Assembly (NCBI RefSeq): GCF_001649575.2
Contig: NC_051445.1
Coordinates: 6,014,357-6,078,356, forward strand
DNA: 64,000 nt
Reading direction: 5' to 3'
From: Kryptolebias marmoratus
Taxonomy: Eukaryota > Chordata > Actinopteri > Cyprinodontiformes > Rivulidae
Shown: in pieces, positions 25,301 through 35,400 of the stretch
Position numbering within the stretch: position 1 is the first letter of the stretch
Layout of the letters: each line of letters opens with the position of its first letter
The notes under the pieces: model-generated
Told to the model about the DNA's origin: nothing
What the model saw: the letters and a program-made list of their open reading frames with translations, nothing else
The model's database searches: none
Translations under genes and position numbers: made by a program

Positions 25301-27239
25301 ATGAACTGTTTGATTTACTAAACCCAGAACTCAACAAAAGCAAAAGTATGTTTTTGTGTAATCGGAACATCAGTGAAATCTGATGTAAAATAAAATATTT
25401 TAACTGCTGTTGATGAATTTTACGTTTCTGCTGGTTGACTCAAAGGAAATAAAGCTTCTCTTTAGTTTGAACCAAACTGTTTTTGTGTTTTATTGAAGGT
25501 TTCATCACCGATCCGAGCCCAACGTGAGAGACGCTGCAGACATTCAGAGATGAAAAAACTCAAATGTTTTCTGTGAACCCTTCAGATTGGGTCTGTGTTG
25601 TGTCGCACCTCAACTGCTGAGACACAGCAGCAAAATGTGTTTTTAATAATTTGGAAGTGTCACTAATTATTACTTCAATTATTATCTTTCATGCATGAAC
25701 AACAGCCCTTCGTTAATAAACAAATTAAAATATAATTTACATCCCTGGAGCTAATTTTCTTTGCTGCGGCAGTTTAAACACTTAAAAATGATCTTTGTTT
25801 AATGATTGTTCTCATTTTCATACATAATTTACACAAGAAAACATGGTGGAAATAAAAGATTTTGTAACTACCCTGTTTTGTCACAATCATTGTAATTTAC
25901 TTACAGCAAAAATAAAAAATAAAAACTATAGATTAATTGGATTGTCTCCTGACATTATCTGGCTGAACCCATTTCCTCTTTCGTTTGATTAATCCGTTTT
26001 AAAAATTGTCTTAAGACTCCATTTTTTTTTAATTATTTGACTAAAAGTCCTAACAAAATAAAAGACTATACAATCAAAAATTAAATAAAGCAATTTTTAA
26101 AACCATTTTATTTCCTAACTAAACTTTTATCAGTCAGTTAAAAAAGGTTTATTAAACTAAACTTATTTAGAGGAACTTTAGGGACACAAAAATATAAAAG
26201 ATTAAAAGAGAAAAACAATGTTTTAAAGTTGAATCTAAAAATCTTCCTAATGGTTTTATTCGTTTGTTTTTTTTTATTTGGGATTTTTTTTCCCCCATTT
26301 TTGGAAGTCATTTAGTTTAAATAAATATATTTATTGTTCTTTTATGCTTTGAGTTGTGATATTCCAAAGTTCTGGTCATTTTGCAGTTCTTTGCTTGGTT
26401 TGTCTCACAGATGGGCCACTTTGATTCTCATAAATATCAATTTGTCCTCATTTGGCACTTGGTTATGGGGAGAATATTTTGTATAAATCGTTTTATGTTT
26501 TATATTCATTGTTCTTCATTTCCTTGCTTTTGTTTTTACATTCTTGTGTGTGTCTAATCATATTTTATGTCTCATTCTGCTCCTCACTATCATTTTGTTG
26601 CAGGACGTTTGTTGCCATTTAGTCTTTGTTTGCTCTTCATTTCCTCGTTTTAATGTTTTTCTCTCCAATATCTGATTTTATTTCTGTTTATTAGTATATA
26701 GTTTATATATTTTATCTTCAACTCTTAGGGTCAATCAGAAATCTGCACATGGCCAAATAAACTTCATAACTAATTATAATTTAGCAAAGTATTGTTGTTA
26801 TCAACTGACCCACTGTGCATATTATTGTTGTTATTGTTTTAAATCCCTTACCAAGCTAAGATTGTGTCACAGAAAAACAATGATTCTCCAACGCATCTGG
26901 AAACTCGGATGTCGCAGCCTGTAAGGAGGCCTTGAAGGCAACACGTCAATCAGCAGTCAGTGAACAGATGAAAATGCAGTCGAGCAGCTTTAAAAGCTCC
27001 TAATGCTTTTGTTTTATTTACGTGCTTGGAATATTTCAGCGGTCCCTCCCTCACCTGTTTACTTTTACATTCTGTGGCTTTTTTTTAAACAACTCTGATT
27101 CCATCGATACTCCTCTGAGACTTGAGCTGTTTGAGAGACGAAGCCGGGAAAAAAAAAAAAAAAAAAAAAGCGCAGAAAGTGTTTGAGCCAAATGTTTACC
27201 TGCCAGGGACAGCCTGATGAGGAGCACAGGTTGGCTCAT
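17466..27239 (-). CDS. CEACAM-like IgSF membrane receptor with giant Q/N/H-rich tail (7 coding exons)
   Basis: Spliced CDS join, in transcription order: 27200-27239, 24041-24397, 22688-22954, 20226-20510, 19777-19890, 19541-19602, 17466-19397, every junction GT/AG and in phase. Predicted 1018 aa. Residues 1-20 are a signal peptide; 20-132 a V-type Ig domain with no cysteines; 133-221 and 222-316 C2-type domains each with a Cys pair, Trp and DxGxYxC motif; 326-350 a membrane helix followed by RRR; 355-375 a basic juxtamembrane; 376-1018 a low-complexity tail rich in Gln, Asn, Pro, Thr and His. The Cys-less V plus C2 repeats resembles CEACAM-type adhesion receptors, which bind through the N domain at the cell surface. 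Ligand and signalling role are not deducible. The exact orthologue is not recognised. The C-terminus is uncertain (see finding on 17499). Confidence 0.85.
17583..17601. repeat. ATG/CAT trinucleotide repeat coding for His7
   Basis: Plus strand (gat)n, read on the minus strand as consecutive CAT/CAC codons giving seven His inside the tail. A likely length-variable coding microsatellite. Confidence 0.85.
19541..19602 (-). CDS. CEACAM-like receptor, coding exon 6 (juxtamembrane)
   Basis: Encodes VQQRRRENVFVQKTNPNQ and GPI. Donor ATT|gtaagc. Changes phase from 1 to 0, matching the tail exon. Confidence 0.82.
19777..19890 (-). CDS. CEACAM-like receptor, coding exon 5 (membrane helix)
   Basis: Short stalk VCFDGGEV, then a 25-residue hydrophobic helix (AGIVIGSFLG followed by Leu/Ile-rich residues) ending in RRRM, the stop-transfer signal. 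Phase 1-1. Confidence 0.9.
20226..20510 (-). CDS. CEACAM-like receptor, coding exon 4 (C2-type Ig)
   Basis: Third Ig domain. Begins YGPDTPALTIDRP across the junction, a linker typical of CEACAM-type repeats, then VRITCTSASLPAASFSWQRD and SGQYVCIAENSITGR. Cys, Trp and YxC all present. Phase 1-1. Confidence 0.9.
20511..22687 (-). other. Intron 3 of the CEACAM-like receptor
   Basis: Intron between the two C2 exons. It holds a Tc1/mariner-like transposase relic at about 21050-21720 (listed separately). The rest has no recognised feature. Confidence 0.7.
21050..21720 (+). mobile_element. Tc1/mariner-like transposase relic
   Basis: At 21530-21590 a plus-strand frame reads SLDLNPAEHLFKDLK, matching the SPDLNPIEHLW-type motif before the last catalytic acidic residue of Tc1/mariner transposases. 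Upstream text is similarly degenerate. Frames are broken and no terminal inverted repeats were located. An inactive fossil inside an intron. Confidence 0.55.
22688..22954 (-). CDS. CEACAM-like receptor, coding exon 3 (C2-type Ig)
   Basis: Second Ig domain: VSMSCTWTSG with the B-strand Cys, VTVQWSKGG with the core Trp, SDAGDYVCNASNPAS with the F-strand Cys. Potential N-glycosylation at NNT and NAS. Phase 1-1, the standard symmetrical Ig exon. Confidence 0.88.
22955..24040 (-). other. Intron 2 of the CEACAM-like receptor
   Basis: Between the V exon and the first C2 exon. Short open frames on both strands (such as 23036-23359 and 23414-23722, minus) have no Ig motifs or matching phase. Nothing else recognised. 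Confidence 0.6.
24041..24397 (-). CDS. CEACAM-like receptor, coding exon 2 (V-type Ig)
   Basis: Encodes the N-terminal V-type domain: QNPITIQFQRDPVLIQTS at the start, IWKYRD around the conserved core Trp, and GRLEDAGSYTLEV with the DxGxY motif. No cysteine occurs, so the usual B-F disulphide is absent, as in CEACAM N domains. The acceptor is preceded by 19 consecutive T on the minus strand (A run 24401-24419). Phase 1 on both sides. Confidence 0.85.
24398..27199 (-). other. Intron 1 of the CEACAM-like receptor
   Basis: 2.8-kb AT-rich intron separating the signal exon from the V exon. No repeat family was recognised apart from homopolymers. First introns often hold regulatory sites, but none is identifiable by eye. 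Confidence 0.6.
27200..27239 (-). CDS. CEACAM-like receptor, coding exon 1 (signal peptide)
   Basis: Starts MSQPVLLIRLSLA, a short hydrophobic signal sequence continued by the next exon (VLLSADVLAQ). Donor G|gtaaac, phase 1. The ATG is the only one giving a signal peptide in phase with exon 2. An A21 run lies just inside intron 1 at 27149-27169. Confidence 0.8.
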
Positions 27240-27449
27240 GGCGTCAGTCAGGACGGTCTGCTGGGAAAAAAATAAGCCATGTAAATTAATCTGCTTTGTA
27301 AAAAATAATCATTCATTAAAGGTTTCATCACAGAACCGTTCAAGCCTCATCACACGTGAGCTTCTGGAGGTTTCCTGTAGTTTTCCTGAACATAAACAAT
27401 TTTATTAAAATGAATGAGATGGTTGTAAAGAAACCTCACCAAAGTGTTT

Positions 27450-28200
27450 TCCTCCTTCCTTCATGTTGGTTTTCCATCGAAACGAGAATCAACTACAGTT
27501 TGTGTTTGCTTACATGACTACTTCCTGTATCTGCTTATTACCTGTCAAACAACACACCTGTTCTCTTAAAGGGCCCGCACACATTTATGCTGTTATGCAG
27601 AAACTGTGTTACAGAAATGTGTTTTTTTTTTTGTTTGTTTTTTTAGTTTTGACATTGATGATTTAAGGTCGTTGTTATTGTTACTGTTACACTGTAGTTA
27701 TGATCCGATGAAGCAGGGAAATTACTGCAGTTTCAAACATCCGAACACCTTCAGCTTTGTAATTAACCTGCTCACATCTGCCTCGATCCGTTAATGTGAA
27801 CCAAAACCTGAGCACTCCTTCATTTGCATGTGGAAACAGGAGAATATTCATGATCTCTGCTGATAGGAAGGCTCAAAGTGCTGATTATACTTCAGCTGTT
27901 AGATTGGTGCCACCCACTGGATAACTCCAGCTAACAGCACTTCTCTGTGGACAAAGAACTCTGTGGGATCCACAGCTGTAATTCCCATGATTATTCATAA
28001 ATCCTTCGCAAATAAAAGTTGGGTCATAATCACATTTAAATAACATGTATCGGAGCCCCAGGTTGTGCCTCTTAAAGGCTAACTTGTGAATAAATGTTGT
28101 CATTTTGCTTCAGCGTTGTTGTTGTGTGAAAGGGATGTGCAGCTGAGAGGACGATAATATGGTCCAGTTTGAACCTTTCAGTTTAATCTCGTTCTCTTTT
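27450..28200. repeat. Duplicated intergenic block, copy A
   Basis: Matches copy B (29520-30018 and 30950-31130) in order: 'acatgactacttcctgt', 'acacctgttctcttaaag', 'gtgggatccacagctgtaat', 'cccatgattattcataaatc', 'gccccaggttgtgcct'. Lies directly upstream of the intact minus-strand receptor, so it probably includes its promoter and 5' region. Confidence 0.8.
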
Positions 28201-28760
28201 ATTCAAAGTGAAACACTCATTTTGTCAAAACACACAAAAGCACCAGCATCTAGATGTTGCACTCTTACATAAAAGAAAAAAAAAACTTATAAACCACTTT
28301 TTGCATTAATACACTCACTTGCATTACTTTAATTTCCTGTGTAGCTCACCGACCAATATAAGACACATGATTAATAGCTCTCGTGGTCGATGCACACAGA
28401 CTTATCAGATTTTTGACACTGACTTTAGGATACTGATATGGTTTGATGGTTATCACATTAAGCACTGCTGACATGCACCATAAATCATTGCTTGGCATTA
28501 TTTGACAGAAAGCAGCCATAAGCCACGTATCTTTAGATATATAGAGTAAAGAGATTGACACTTTGAGTCTTTTTTTGTTTGTTTTATTTGATTACATTGC
28601 CAATGTTTTACAAAAATCTGATCATCCTGGTCAGCTGAGTAAAAATAGTCTATAAAAAGGCATTAAATAGTTATGACAAATGATCCAGGTTCTTAAAGCC
28701 TGGATCTATAAGGATCCCAAAAAGAAGATCTCCACGGTAACATGGAAACAGGAGGTTTTT
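28200..28760 (+). pseudogene. Decayed copy of the plus-strand receptor (intron + V exon fragment)
   Basis: Parallels 33230-33790 over about 550 bp: 'agatgttgcactcttac', 'agacacatgattaatagctc', 'cataaatcattgcttggcat', then 'aaagcctggatctataagga' and 'agaagatctccacggtaaca'. The exon part reads LKAWIYKDPKKKISTVTW, related to LKAWIKTEPQEEISMVTW in the intact gene, and is cut off right after by T-rich sequence at 28757. The signal exon and all exons after this point are missing. A non-functional remnant. Confidence 0.8.
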
Positions 28761-29129
28761 TTTATTACTCACTTATTTGTCCACCCTAAAAATCACTGCT
28801 TCATTAAAACCACAGCCATAACCCTCACTTTGGATTCCTTCCACTTCCTCCTCCTTGTTCCCTTCAAGTCAAGTCAAGTTTATTAATTAATCCCATTTAA
28901 AACAACAGTTATCGTTAACCAAAGTGCAACACGTCAGAAACAGCAAAGGAAAAAAAAACTATAAGGAGGTACAAAATACAGTAAAAGACAGACCTCTTAG
29001 AAACAAACAAAATCAATCAATTTTTTTATTTTTAAATCACAGAAAAAAAATCACACTGAAACCCAAAAGTATTAGAAATCAGACAGTTGGAGTTTTTATA
29101 ACATTCATCTTTTTACTCTGAGTTGTATG
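28761..29129. other. Junction segment between the two duplicate copies
   Basis: Contains T-rich and A-rich sequence and a teleost-type repeat fragment with 'caagtcaagtttatt' near 28866-28885. The breakpoint between duplicate copies A and B must lie here or close by. Confidence 0.5.
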
Positions 29130-29378
29130 GATCTGGAGTTGTGAGGTTCCTGGACCTGAGCGCCTCTGATTTGTGACGATGATTCTGCTCTAAAATTGTT
29201 CCAAAGCGTTCAGAACGTAGGATCCTCCAGCCTGAAAACCCAGAGGGACTCCTTCATGTTTCCAAGTCATGACCAGGACCTGAGACTTGTAGACGGTCTT
29301 CACTGGGAACAGTCAGTGTCTGAGTCAGTACCGGGTCTGTCTGGACCTGGATAGATACCGGGTTGGCAGATGGTAGAA
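29130..29378 (-). pseudogene. Decayed V exon of a CEACAM-like receptor
   Basis: A minus-strand relic of the V exon. It keeps the acceptor (gtttag|TT at 29379-29381) and starts NPVSIQVQTDPVLTQT, closely matching NPITIQFQRDPVLIQT in the intact gene. After TVPSE a frameshift moves the reading to VLVMTWKHEGVPLGFQAGG, and an in-frame TAG follows at 29190-29192 (LEQF*SRIIV). No signal exon, C2, membrane or tail exons accompany it. It is diverged enough to be a paralogue rather than a recent copy. Confidence 0.8.
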
Positions 29379-29519
29379 CTAAACAGAAAACAGAGAGTGA
29401 AGAAGAAAGGTGTCAGTATCACATACAAAATACCTCCAATCAAATTTATTTTTTTAAGGTATTTTTAGTTTAGTGAACAAACAAACATTTTCTAAAAATA
29501 ACCAGACTCTTTAAGATTA

Positions 29520-30018
29520 AGAGGAGTCAGCTGTAAGTGAAGCTTTTCCTTCTTTCCTAACCTTCATTGAACTGAAACAAGGCTTTGGTTGTTTGTGTTA
29601 ATAACATGACTACTTCCTGTTTCAGCATTATTACCTGTAAACAATACACCTGTTCTCTTAAAGAGCCCACACATATTTGTCTCATAGAAACTGCTTAATA
29701 CAAGTCATATTTATAAACTCAACTATGTGTTTTCTTAAATATTGGAAAATTCATAAATAACCATAAATAACCTGCTCGCTTCTGCCATGATCTGTTAATG
29801 TGAGCTAAAACCTGAACACTCTTCAATATGCATGTGGAAACAGGAGGGTATTTATGATCTCTGCTCATATGAAGACTCAAAGAGTTGATTATATTTTAGC
29901 TGTTAGATTAGTACCACCCACTGGATAATTCCAGCTAGCAGCACTTCTCTATGGACAAAGAACTCTGTGGGATCCACAGCTGTAATTCCCATGATTATTC
30001 ATAAATCCTTTTAGTAAT
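29520..30018. repeat. Duplicated intergenic block, copy B (left part)
   Basis: Matches copy A at 27450-28015, for example 'aacatgactacttcctgt', 'caatacacctgttctcttaa', 'gtggaaacaggagg', 'accacccactggataattcc', 'tgtgggatccacagctgtaa'. Interrupted on its right by a Tc1/mariner-type insertion. The block resumes at about 30950. Confidence 0.8.
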
Positions 30019-30029
30019 ATGTAAAGATT

Positions 30030-30936
30030 TACAACCCCAATTCTGAAAAAGTTGTGTAAAACGCAAAGAAAAACCGAATGCAATGATTTGCAAATCTCCT
30101 AAATCCATATTTCATTCACAGTGGAACATAGTACAATTTTCTAGAAACTAGGCCAGCACTTTTTGGGAGGAAAATTAGGTAATTTTGAAATTTATGGAAG
30201 CAACATAAAAGCAAAGACAGGGGCAACTAAAGACTGGGAAAATAAGTGGTGCCAATAAGGATCAGCTGGAGAAATAAAAATAATTAGGTTAATTGATAAA
30301 AGGTCAGTAAGAGAGAATGTTAGAGAGGCTGAATCTCTCAGAAGAGATGGGCAAAAGTTCACCAGTCTGTGATAGCTTTCTCTAAAAGTAGAAAAGTTCA
30401 GAATAATGTTCCTCAAAGAAAAATTTGTAAGACATTCATTATTCCATCATCTACAGTTCATAATATCATCAACAGAAATCTCTGAGGCCAAAAGTCAACA
30501 TTGAATGCTGTTATCTTTGGGCTCTCAGGGTTCATTTAATTAAAAACAGGTCTGATCTATTCAGGATGGGCTCAGGAACACTTCCACAAATCACTGTCTG
30601 TAAAAACAGTTCACCGTGTCATCCATTAATGCTGCTTAAAGCTCTATCATACAAAGATGAAGTCACAAATGAATAGAAAACTGCCACAATCTTCTCTGGG
30701 CCACAGCTCATCTAAAATGGACTGAGGTGAAGTGGAAAACTGCTCTGCAGTCAGATGAATTTAAATTTGAAATTGTTTTTGAAAATCATGAATGCTTTTC
30801 ATTCCATACTAAAGACAATGGGCACCATTTGGCCCATTATCAGCATACAATTCAAAAGCCTGCTTCTCTAAGTTTTTTTTTTTTTTTTGTTACATTTTAC
30901 ACAACGTCCCAACTTTTTCAGAATTGGAGTCATGTA
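30030..30936 (+). mobile_element. Tc1/mariner-type deletion derivative with TIRs
   Basis: About 907 bp. The left end has 'TACAACCCCAATTCTG' and the right end, read in reverse, has the same core CAATTCTGAAAAAGTTG, giving terminal inverted repeats next to TA dinucleotides. The inside keeps a plus-strand fragment of the transposase DDE domain (LQSDEFKFEIVF, like the WSDESKF motif, near 30745-30785). The fragment stops at a T-run (30871-30889) and the 3' half of the gene is missing, so the element is non-autonomous. It splits duplicate copy B; copy A lacks it at the same place. Confidence 0.8.
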
Positions 30937-30949
30937 ATCATGTTCAAAA

Positions 30950-31130
30950 TGGTTCTATTGTACCTGTGCCCCAGGTTGTGCCTTTCTGATGGCAGAAACA
31001 GCATTTCTAATATTTAAATAAGTGGTTCACTGTTTTAGTTGCATAACAAATATGTATAGTTGAGAAGACAATCCCATTTGAAAGTTTGTTTAGCTTTGGT
31101 TGAGCTTTCAGTTTTATCTCATTATCTCGT
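30950..31130. repeat. Duplicated intergenic block, copy B (right part)
   Basis: Resumes homology with copy A: 'gccccaggttgtgcct' at about 30968-30983 against 28055-28070, and 'gctttcagttttatctcatt' near 31105 against the matching region near 28180. Divergence is greater than in the left part. Confidence 0.6.
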
Positions 31131-32397
31131 TTGTAACGACCAGCCTAACCAACCATTCGAAAATAAAATAACTTTCCCAGGGAAACTTGTTGGCCTTCCC
31201 CTTTACGTGCTTGAAAGTGTTTCTCAGTTGCAGGCTAGAAACAATTATTGGAAAAAACAAGAATGGAGAAAATCAAGTACTGTATTACCTCCTCTTTACA
31301 ATGCAAAGCCATAACATTGTATTGTGTCTGCGGATAAGAAGCACAGAGTACAAAACCCATTTCATAAGAAAAATGCCATTGCATTATATATCTGTTTACA
31401 AACAGTACAACAAAACATGCATGAACGTCCAGAGTTGAACTTGTTGCATTGTTGGGGGAGCGTAAACGCTTGGGAGCAGAGCCTTAAACACAGGTCAGAG
31501 AAGAGAGAAGGCGCAGTGGAAGGAGGACAACAGAGAGTTCATTTGTTAAAAAGACAAAGCAGAAACAAGTATAGAAAGTACAGGAAGGCTGAGTGTACAG
31601 AAGCAGGAAACGGCTCGCAAAACAAGTGACGCCTACTTTGAGACGCTCACACTCTGTTTGGACCTGACCAGAAAAGACCTCACAGAGGAGAGGAGGTCAA
31701 AAAATGTACTTTTACTTTACTCTGCTTTGAAACTATTTCCGATAATGCCATGAAAAGTGCTTCGGAGGTGTCAATTGGTTTAGAGCCAGACATCTATTTG
31801 GACACTGAACTCTGCTGCCTTTTAAACTCTGACAACACAGAGTAGAAAACTGGTTCTGCTTTTTTTCATTTGTCTCAGCATTGCTCCGGTAGGTGAATCT
31901 CACTCTGACTGCTTCTATAACTGTAGGTTAAAGAACGAGACAAATTGCAGAATACATTTAATGCATGCAGGTTGTGTTCCTGTGTGGTTATCTGCGTTTT
32001 CTCACCCCGTTTTGTGCTGGAGAAATTCTATTTAACTTTTCTTTTGTTATTAAGTTTTGGCAGCAGATACTTTTCCGTTTGGCTCCAACTTCTGATTTTT
32101 GTGCATTCTGCAAGGCTGTTGTTTTTGTTGCTTTTTGGATACATCACAAATAAATTCAGGGAGAGGAAAAAGGATTCTCTAAACACTGGAACTTCATTTC
32201 TTAGAGTGACACATGCTGCTTTAATTGTTTCTTTGCTCTCATTTTAGTTTTGTGTTTTTCTCTAGAGGTGATGTTATTATTCATGCTGCAGTGACCCCCT
32301 GCTGCCTGAGTACAGAGGAAATGGTGACCTGCTGCTGCCACCACTGAAGTTGTGGACAAATTCGTCTTTCTGTGCTTTCTTTACACCAGCAGGCATT
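31131..32397 (+). other. Upstream region of the plus-strand receptor
   Basis: No coding exon or recognised repeat. It holds the promoter and 5' UTR of the receptor starting at 32398, but no TATA box or initiator can be fixed by eye. Open frames at 31324-31629 and 31945-32247 have no recognisable domains. This stretch has no counterpart in duplicate copy A. Confidence 0.4.
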
Positions 32398-32449
32398 ATG
32401 GATCTGCAGTGTTTCCTGTGCTGGAAAGCTGCCCTATTGTTACTCCTGT
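32398..32449 (+). CDS. Plus-strand receptor, coding exon 1 (signal peptide)
   Basis: MDLQCFLCWKAALLLLL then T|gtaagg. The overhanging T joins with TG of exon 2 to give Leu in the correct frame. Chosen because it is a clear signal sequence with a good donor in phase. No transcript evidence is available. Confidence 0.7.
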
Positions 32450-35400
32450 GTAAGGCTTTTTGCTGTAACGTCCATACTAATCATTAATAGAGAAAAAACA
32501 AAACATCCTGCGCCAACAGAGACCAAACTAAACATTTTTTTTAGATTTTTGCTAATTTCTTACATTTCTTCTTGCATTTAAAGTTAAAGTCCAATCATTC
32601 ATTGAAGGAATACATATTGCACACTACCTTTCATGCCAGTTTTAGACTAAACTCATCTTATGGTGAGAAATTGGAGTTATAGTTGTTTAACATTATGCAC
32701 AGTGTCATGGGAAATTGTAATATATTGTATGATCTTGCAGGATCTGTTAGAGTATGTGTTGTGAATGACTGCCAGCTACCACAACAACTAATTTTAGCTT
32801 AAAGTCAGTAAAAAAACAAAACAAAAAAAACACTGATGTATAGCTATTTGTGTTGGTGAATGTTGATTACCTGTGGCATCCATCTTGACTGTGATTGACT
32901 CCAAAAGATTATTAGTTATAGATGTTTCTATAAGAGAGTTTCATTGAAATCCACCCAGCTCTAACTTCATCAATTCGAGTTAAGAGTATGTTGGGTGTCA
33001 GTGTCTGTAAATCTAACTGAGATACAGCCATTCCTGTGTTTGCTAAAGTTTCTTTGCTGTGGCGTCCATCTTGTATTAGGTTGACTCCAAAAGTTAACCA
33101 GCTCTCGATGTCAAACCAATGATAACTTTCTGAAAGCTTCATTAAAATCAGTTTGGTGATTCATGAGCTATTTTGTTACCGGTTCAGACGAAGGGACACA
33201 CAGATGAAGGCAGAATCGGACAGCGGCACATTTTCATTCTGTCAGACCACACAGAGGCACCAGCCTTTAGATGTTGCACTCTTACGAAAACACAAGTCTT
33301 CTGGTAAACGGCTTCTTGCAATAATAACCTCACTTGCAATATTTACTTCCTCTATGCTCCGCCAGTCAACTTAAGACACATGATTAATAGCTCTTGAGGT
33401 ACATGTACACAAGCTTAGCAGGCTTTGACGCAGACTTAAAGATACTGATGTGGTTTGATGAATATCATATTAGGCACCACTGACATGCTTCATAAATCAT
33501 TACTTGGCATTATTTGAAAGAAAGCAGCCACTTAATGGGTATTGAAACATATATGTTGTATGTTGATGACAAGTTTGTTTTATTTGATCTAGATTCTGTG
33601 AAAACTCTAGTGTAAAAATGTAACAAGTGGTCCAATCTTTGTCCTCAGTGCCGTGCAGGTTGTGGTGTATGTTGGTGCACATCACCAACAAGCAGCCTGT
33701 GCATGTAATCCCTGGCTCCAGGCTGGACCTCAAAGCCTGGATCAAGACAGAGCCCCAAGAAGAGATCTCCATGGTAACCTGGGAACGAGAGCCTGAAACT
33801 GGATTTGATCCGGTGATGGTGACGCTGGCCACATGCTCCGGCAGCAGCATGAAGTGCGCTGGTACGAGGCCAAACGTCCGTGTGAACATGGAGCAGCAGG
33901 AGACGACACTTCAGATTAATGGATACAGCAGAGCAGACAGCGGAGAGTATTCTGTGATTGTGACAGATCGCACAGGAGCCAATACCACTGCACGCTGCAT
34001 CGTCAGGGAATACGGTACAGTAAGATGAGCGGCACGTCAGAGATGTTACTGTGAATTACACGCCTAGTGCTAATCTGCTCACTTGTTTCGTGGGTTTTAA
34101 GCTGTTGTAAAATTTTGCACACAGATATACATATATTAACAGTGCTTGTTTGTATACCAGATGTATTCAACCCAATACTATGAAAATATTAATGAAAGCA
34201 AAGTAACTGATAAACCACTGGGCAGATTTTAATGAAACTTTCAGAAAGTAATCATGGGACAAACATCTGCAACTGATTAACTTTTGAAGTCAACCCAGAT
34301 TAGGTTCGCTGACAATCTGGCCAATTTTACACATATTGAGCTAATATTTGGTATGATAGTAGCTGTTAGTAAAATATCTCATGAAACACTTGATTTCAAC
34401 GAAACTCTCAGAAAGTCAGTATTGGCTGTAGATCGACAGCTGATCGACTTTTGAAGTTACCTCAATTCAAAATGGTTGTCACAGTTAATTGACAAATGTC
34501 TATAACTTAGTCACATTTACAGTGGCTGGGCAAATTTTGTGGTGGTAGTAGCTGAGAGTCGTTCACAGCACGTACACCGAGCGCTGACAGACCATCTGAG
34601 ATCACACAAGATACAGCATTATTGCATAATAATGAGCATATTTTTAAGGTTTGACCAAAAGAAGCTATAAGTCGATCATTTCTTAACATATGGTGAACTA
34701 AAGCTCTTAATCTAAAACTGCTGCAGCACCCTCCGAGCCCCTACTTCCCACAGCCTTGTGTCAAGACCCTTAAATACACAGTTTACAGCTAAAGATCAGA
34801 CCTGTTTAAAATAAAGTCAGCTTTCCTTTTTTTGAGATTTCTTTTCATTGCACAGTGTGAATTGGTTTTACTTTTAAAAATGTCAAATTGGTGCATTTTT
34901 TAATGAAAATTTTGACTTTGAGTTTTTAATAATTTTACTTTATTGTTTATTTGTTGTTAACTTGGTAAAAGATGCTGAAGGTCAGAATGCACTTTTCACA
35001 ACACTTTTTGATTAAATACTTAGAGTTTTTTTAGTTTTTCTGACAAAATAAATAACTGAAAGACATCAACATGGTTTCTGTGAAGCTAAGGTTTCAAGGT
35101 CAAAACAATTTTTCGTTTATCCCCCGAGGGTAAATCGATTTGGTAATTTTTCAAACTGGAAACTATGTGATTTGCAAAAACAAGGATTAATAAATTCTAA
35201 ACTGTTAGTCGCGCCCCAATGAATGTTTTCTTCTCAAAGCATCTGCAGAAAGGTCACACGATGCTGGGGCTCTTAAAGGGCAGCAGATAGTTGTAATGAG
35301 GAAATATGGATATAAATGCTGCTTTCTTGCAACATTTTCAGCGGGTTGCAACAGCAGTTTATTTAAACAAAAAATTCTGTCCCCGCTCATAAATCACACT

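Noticed and set aside
31324..31629. 101-codon plus-strand frame upstream of the plus-strand receptor
   Set aside because: Lys/Arg-rich translation of A-rich DNA, with no family resemblance and no link in phase to the receptor exons.
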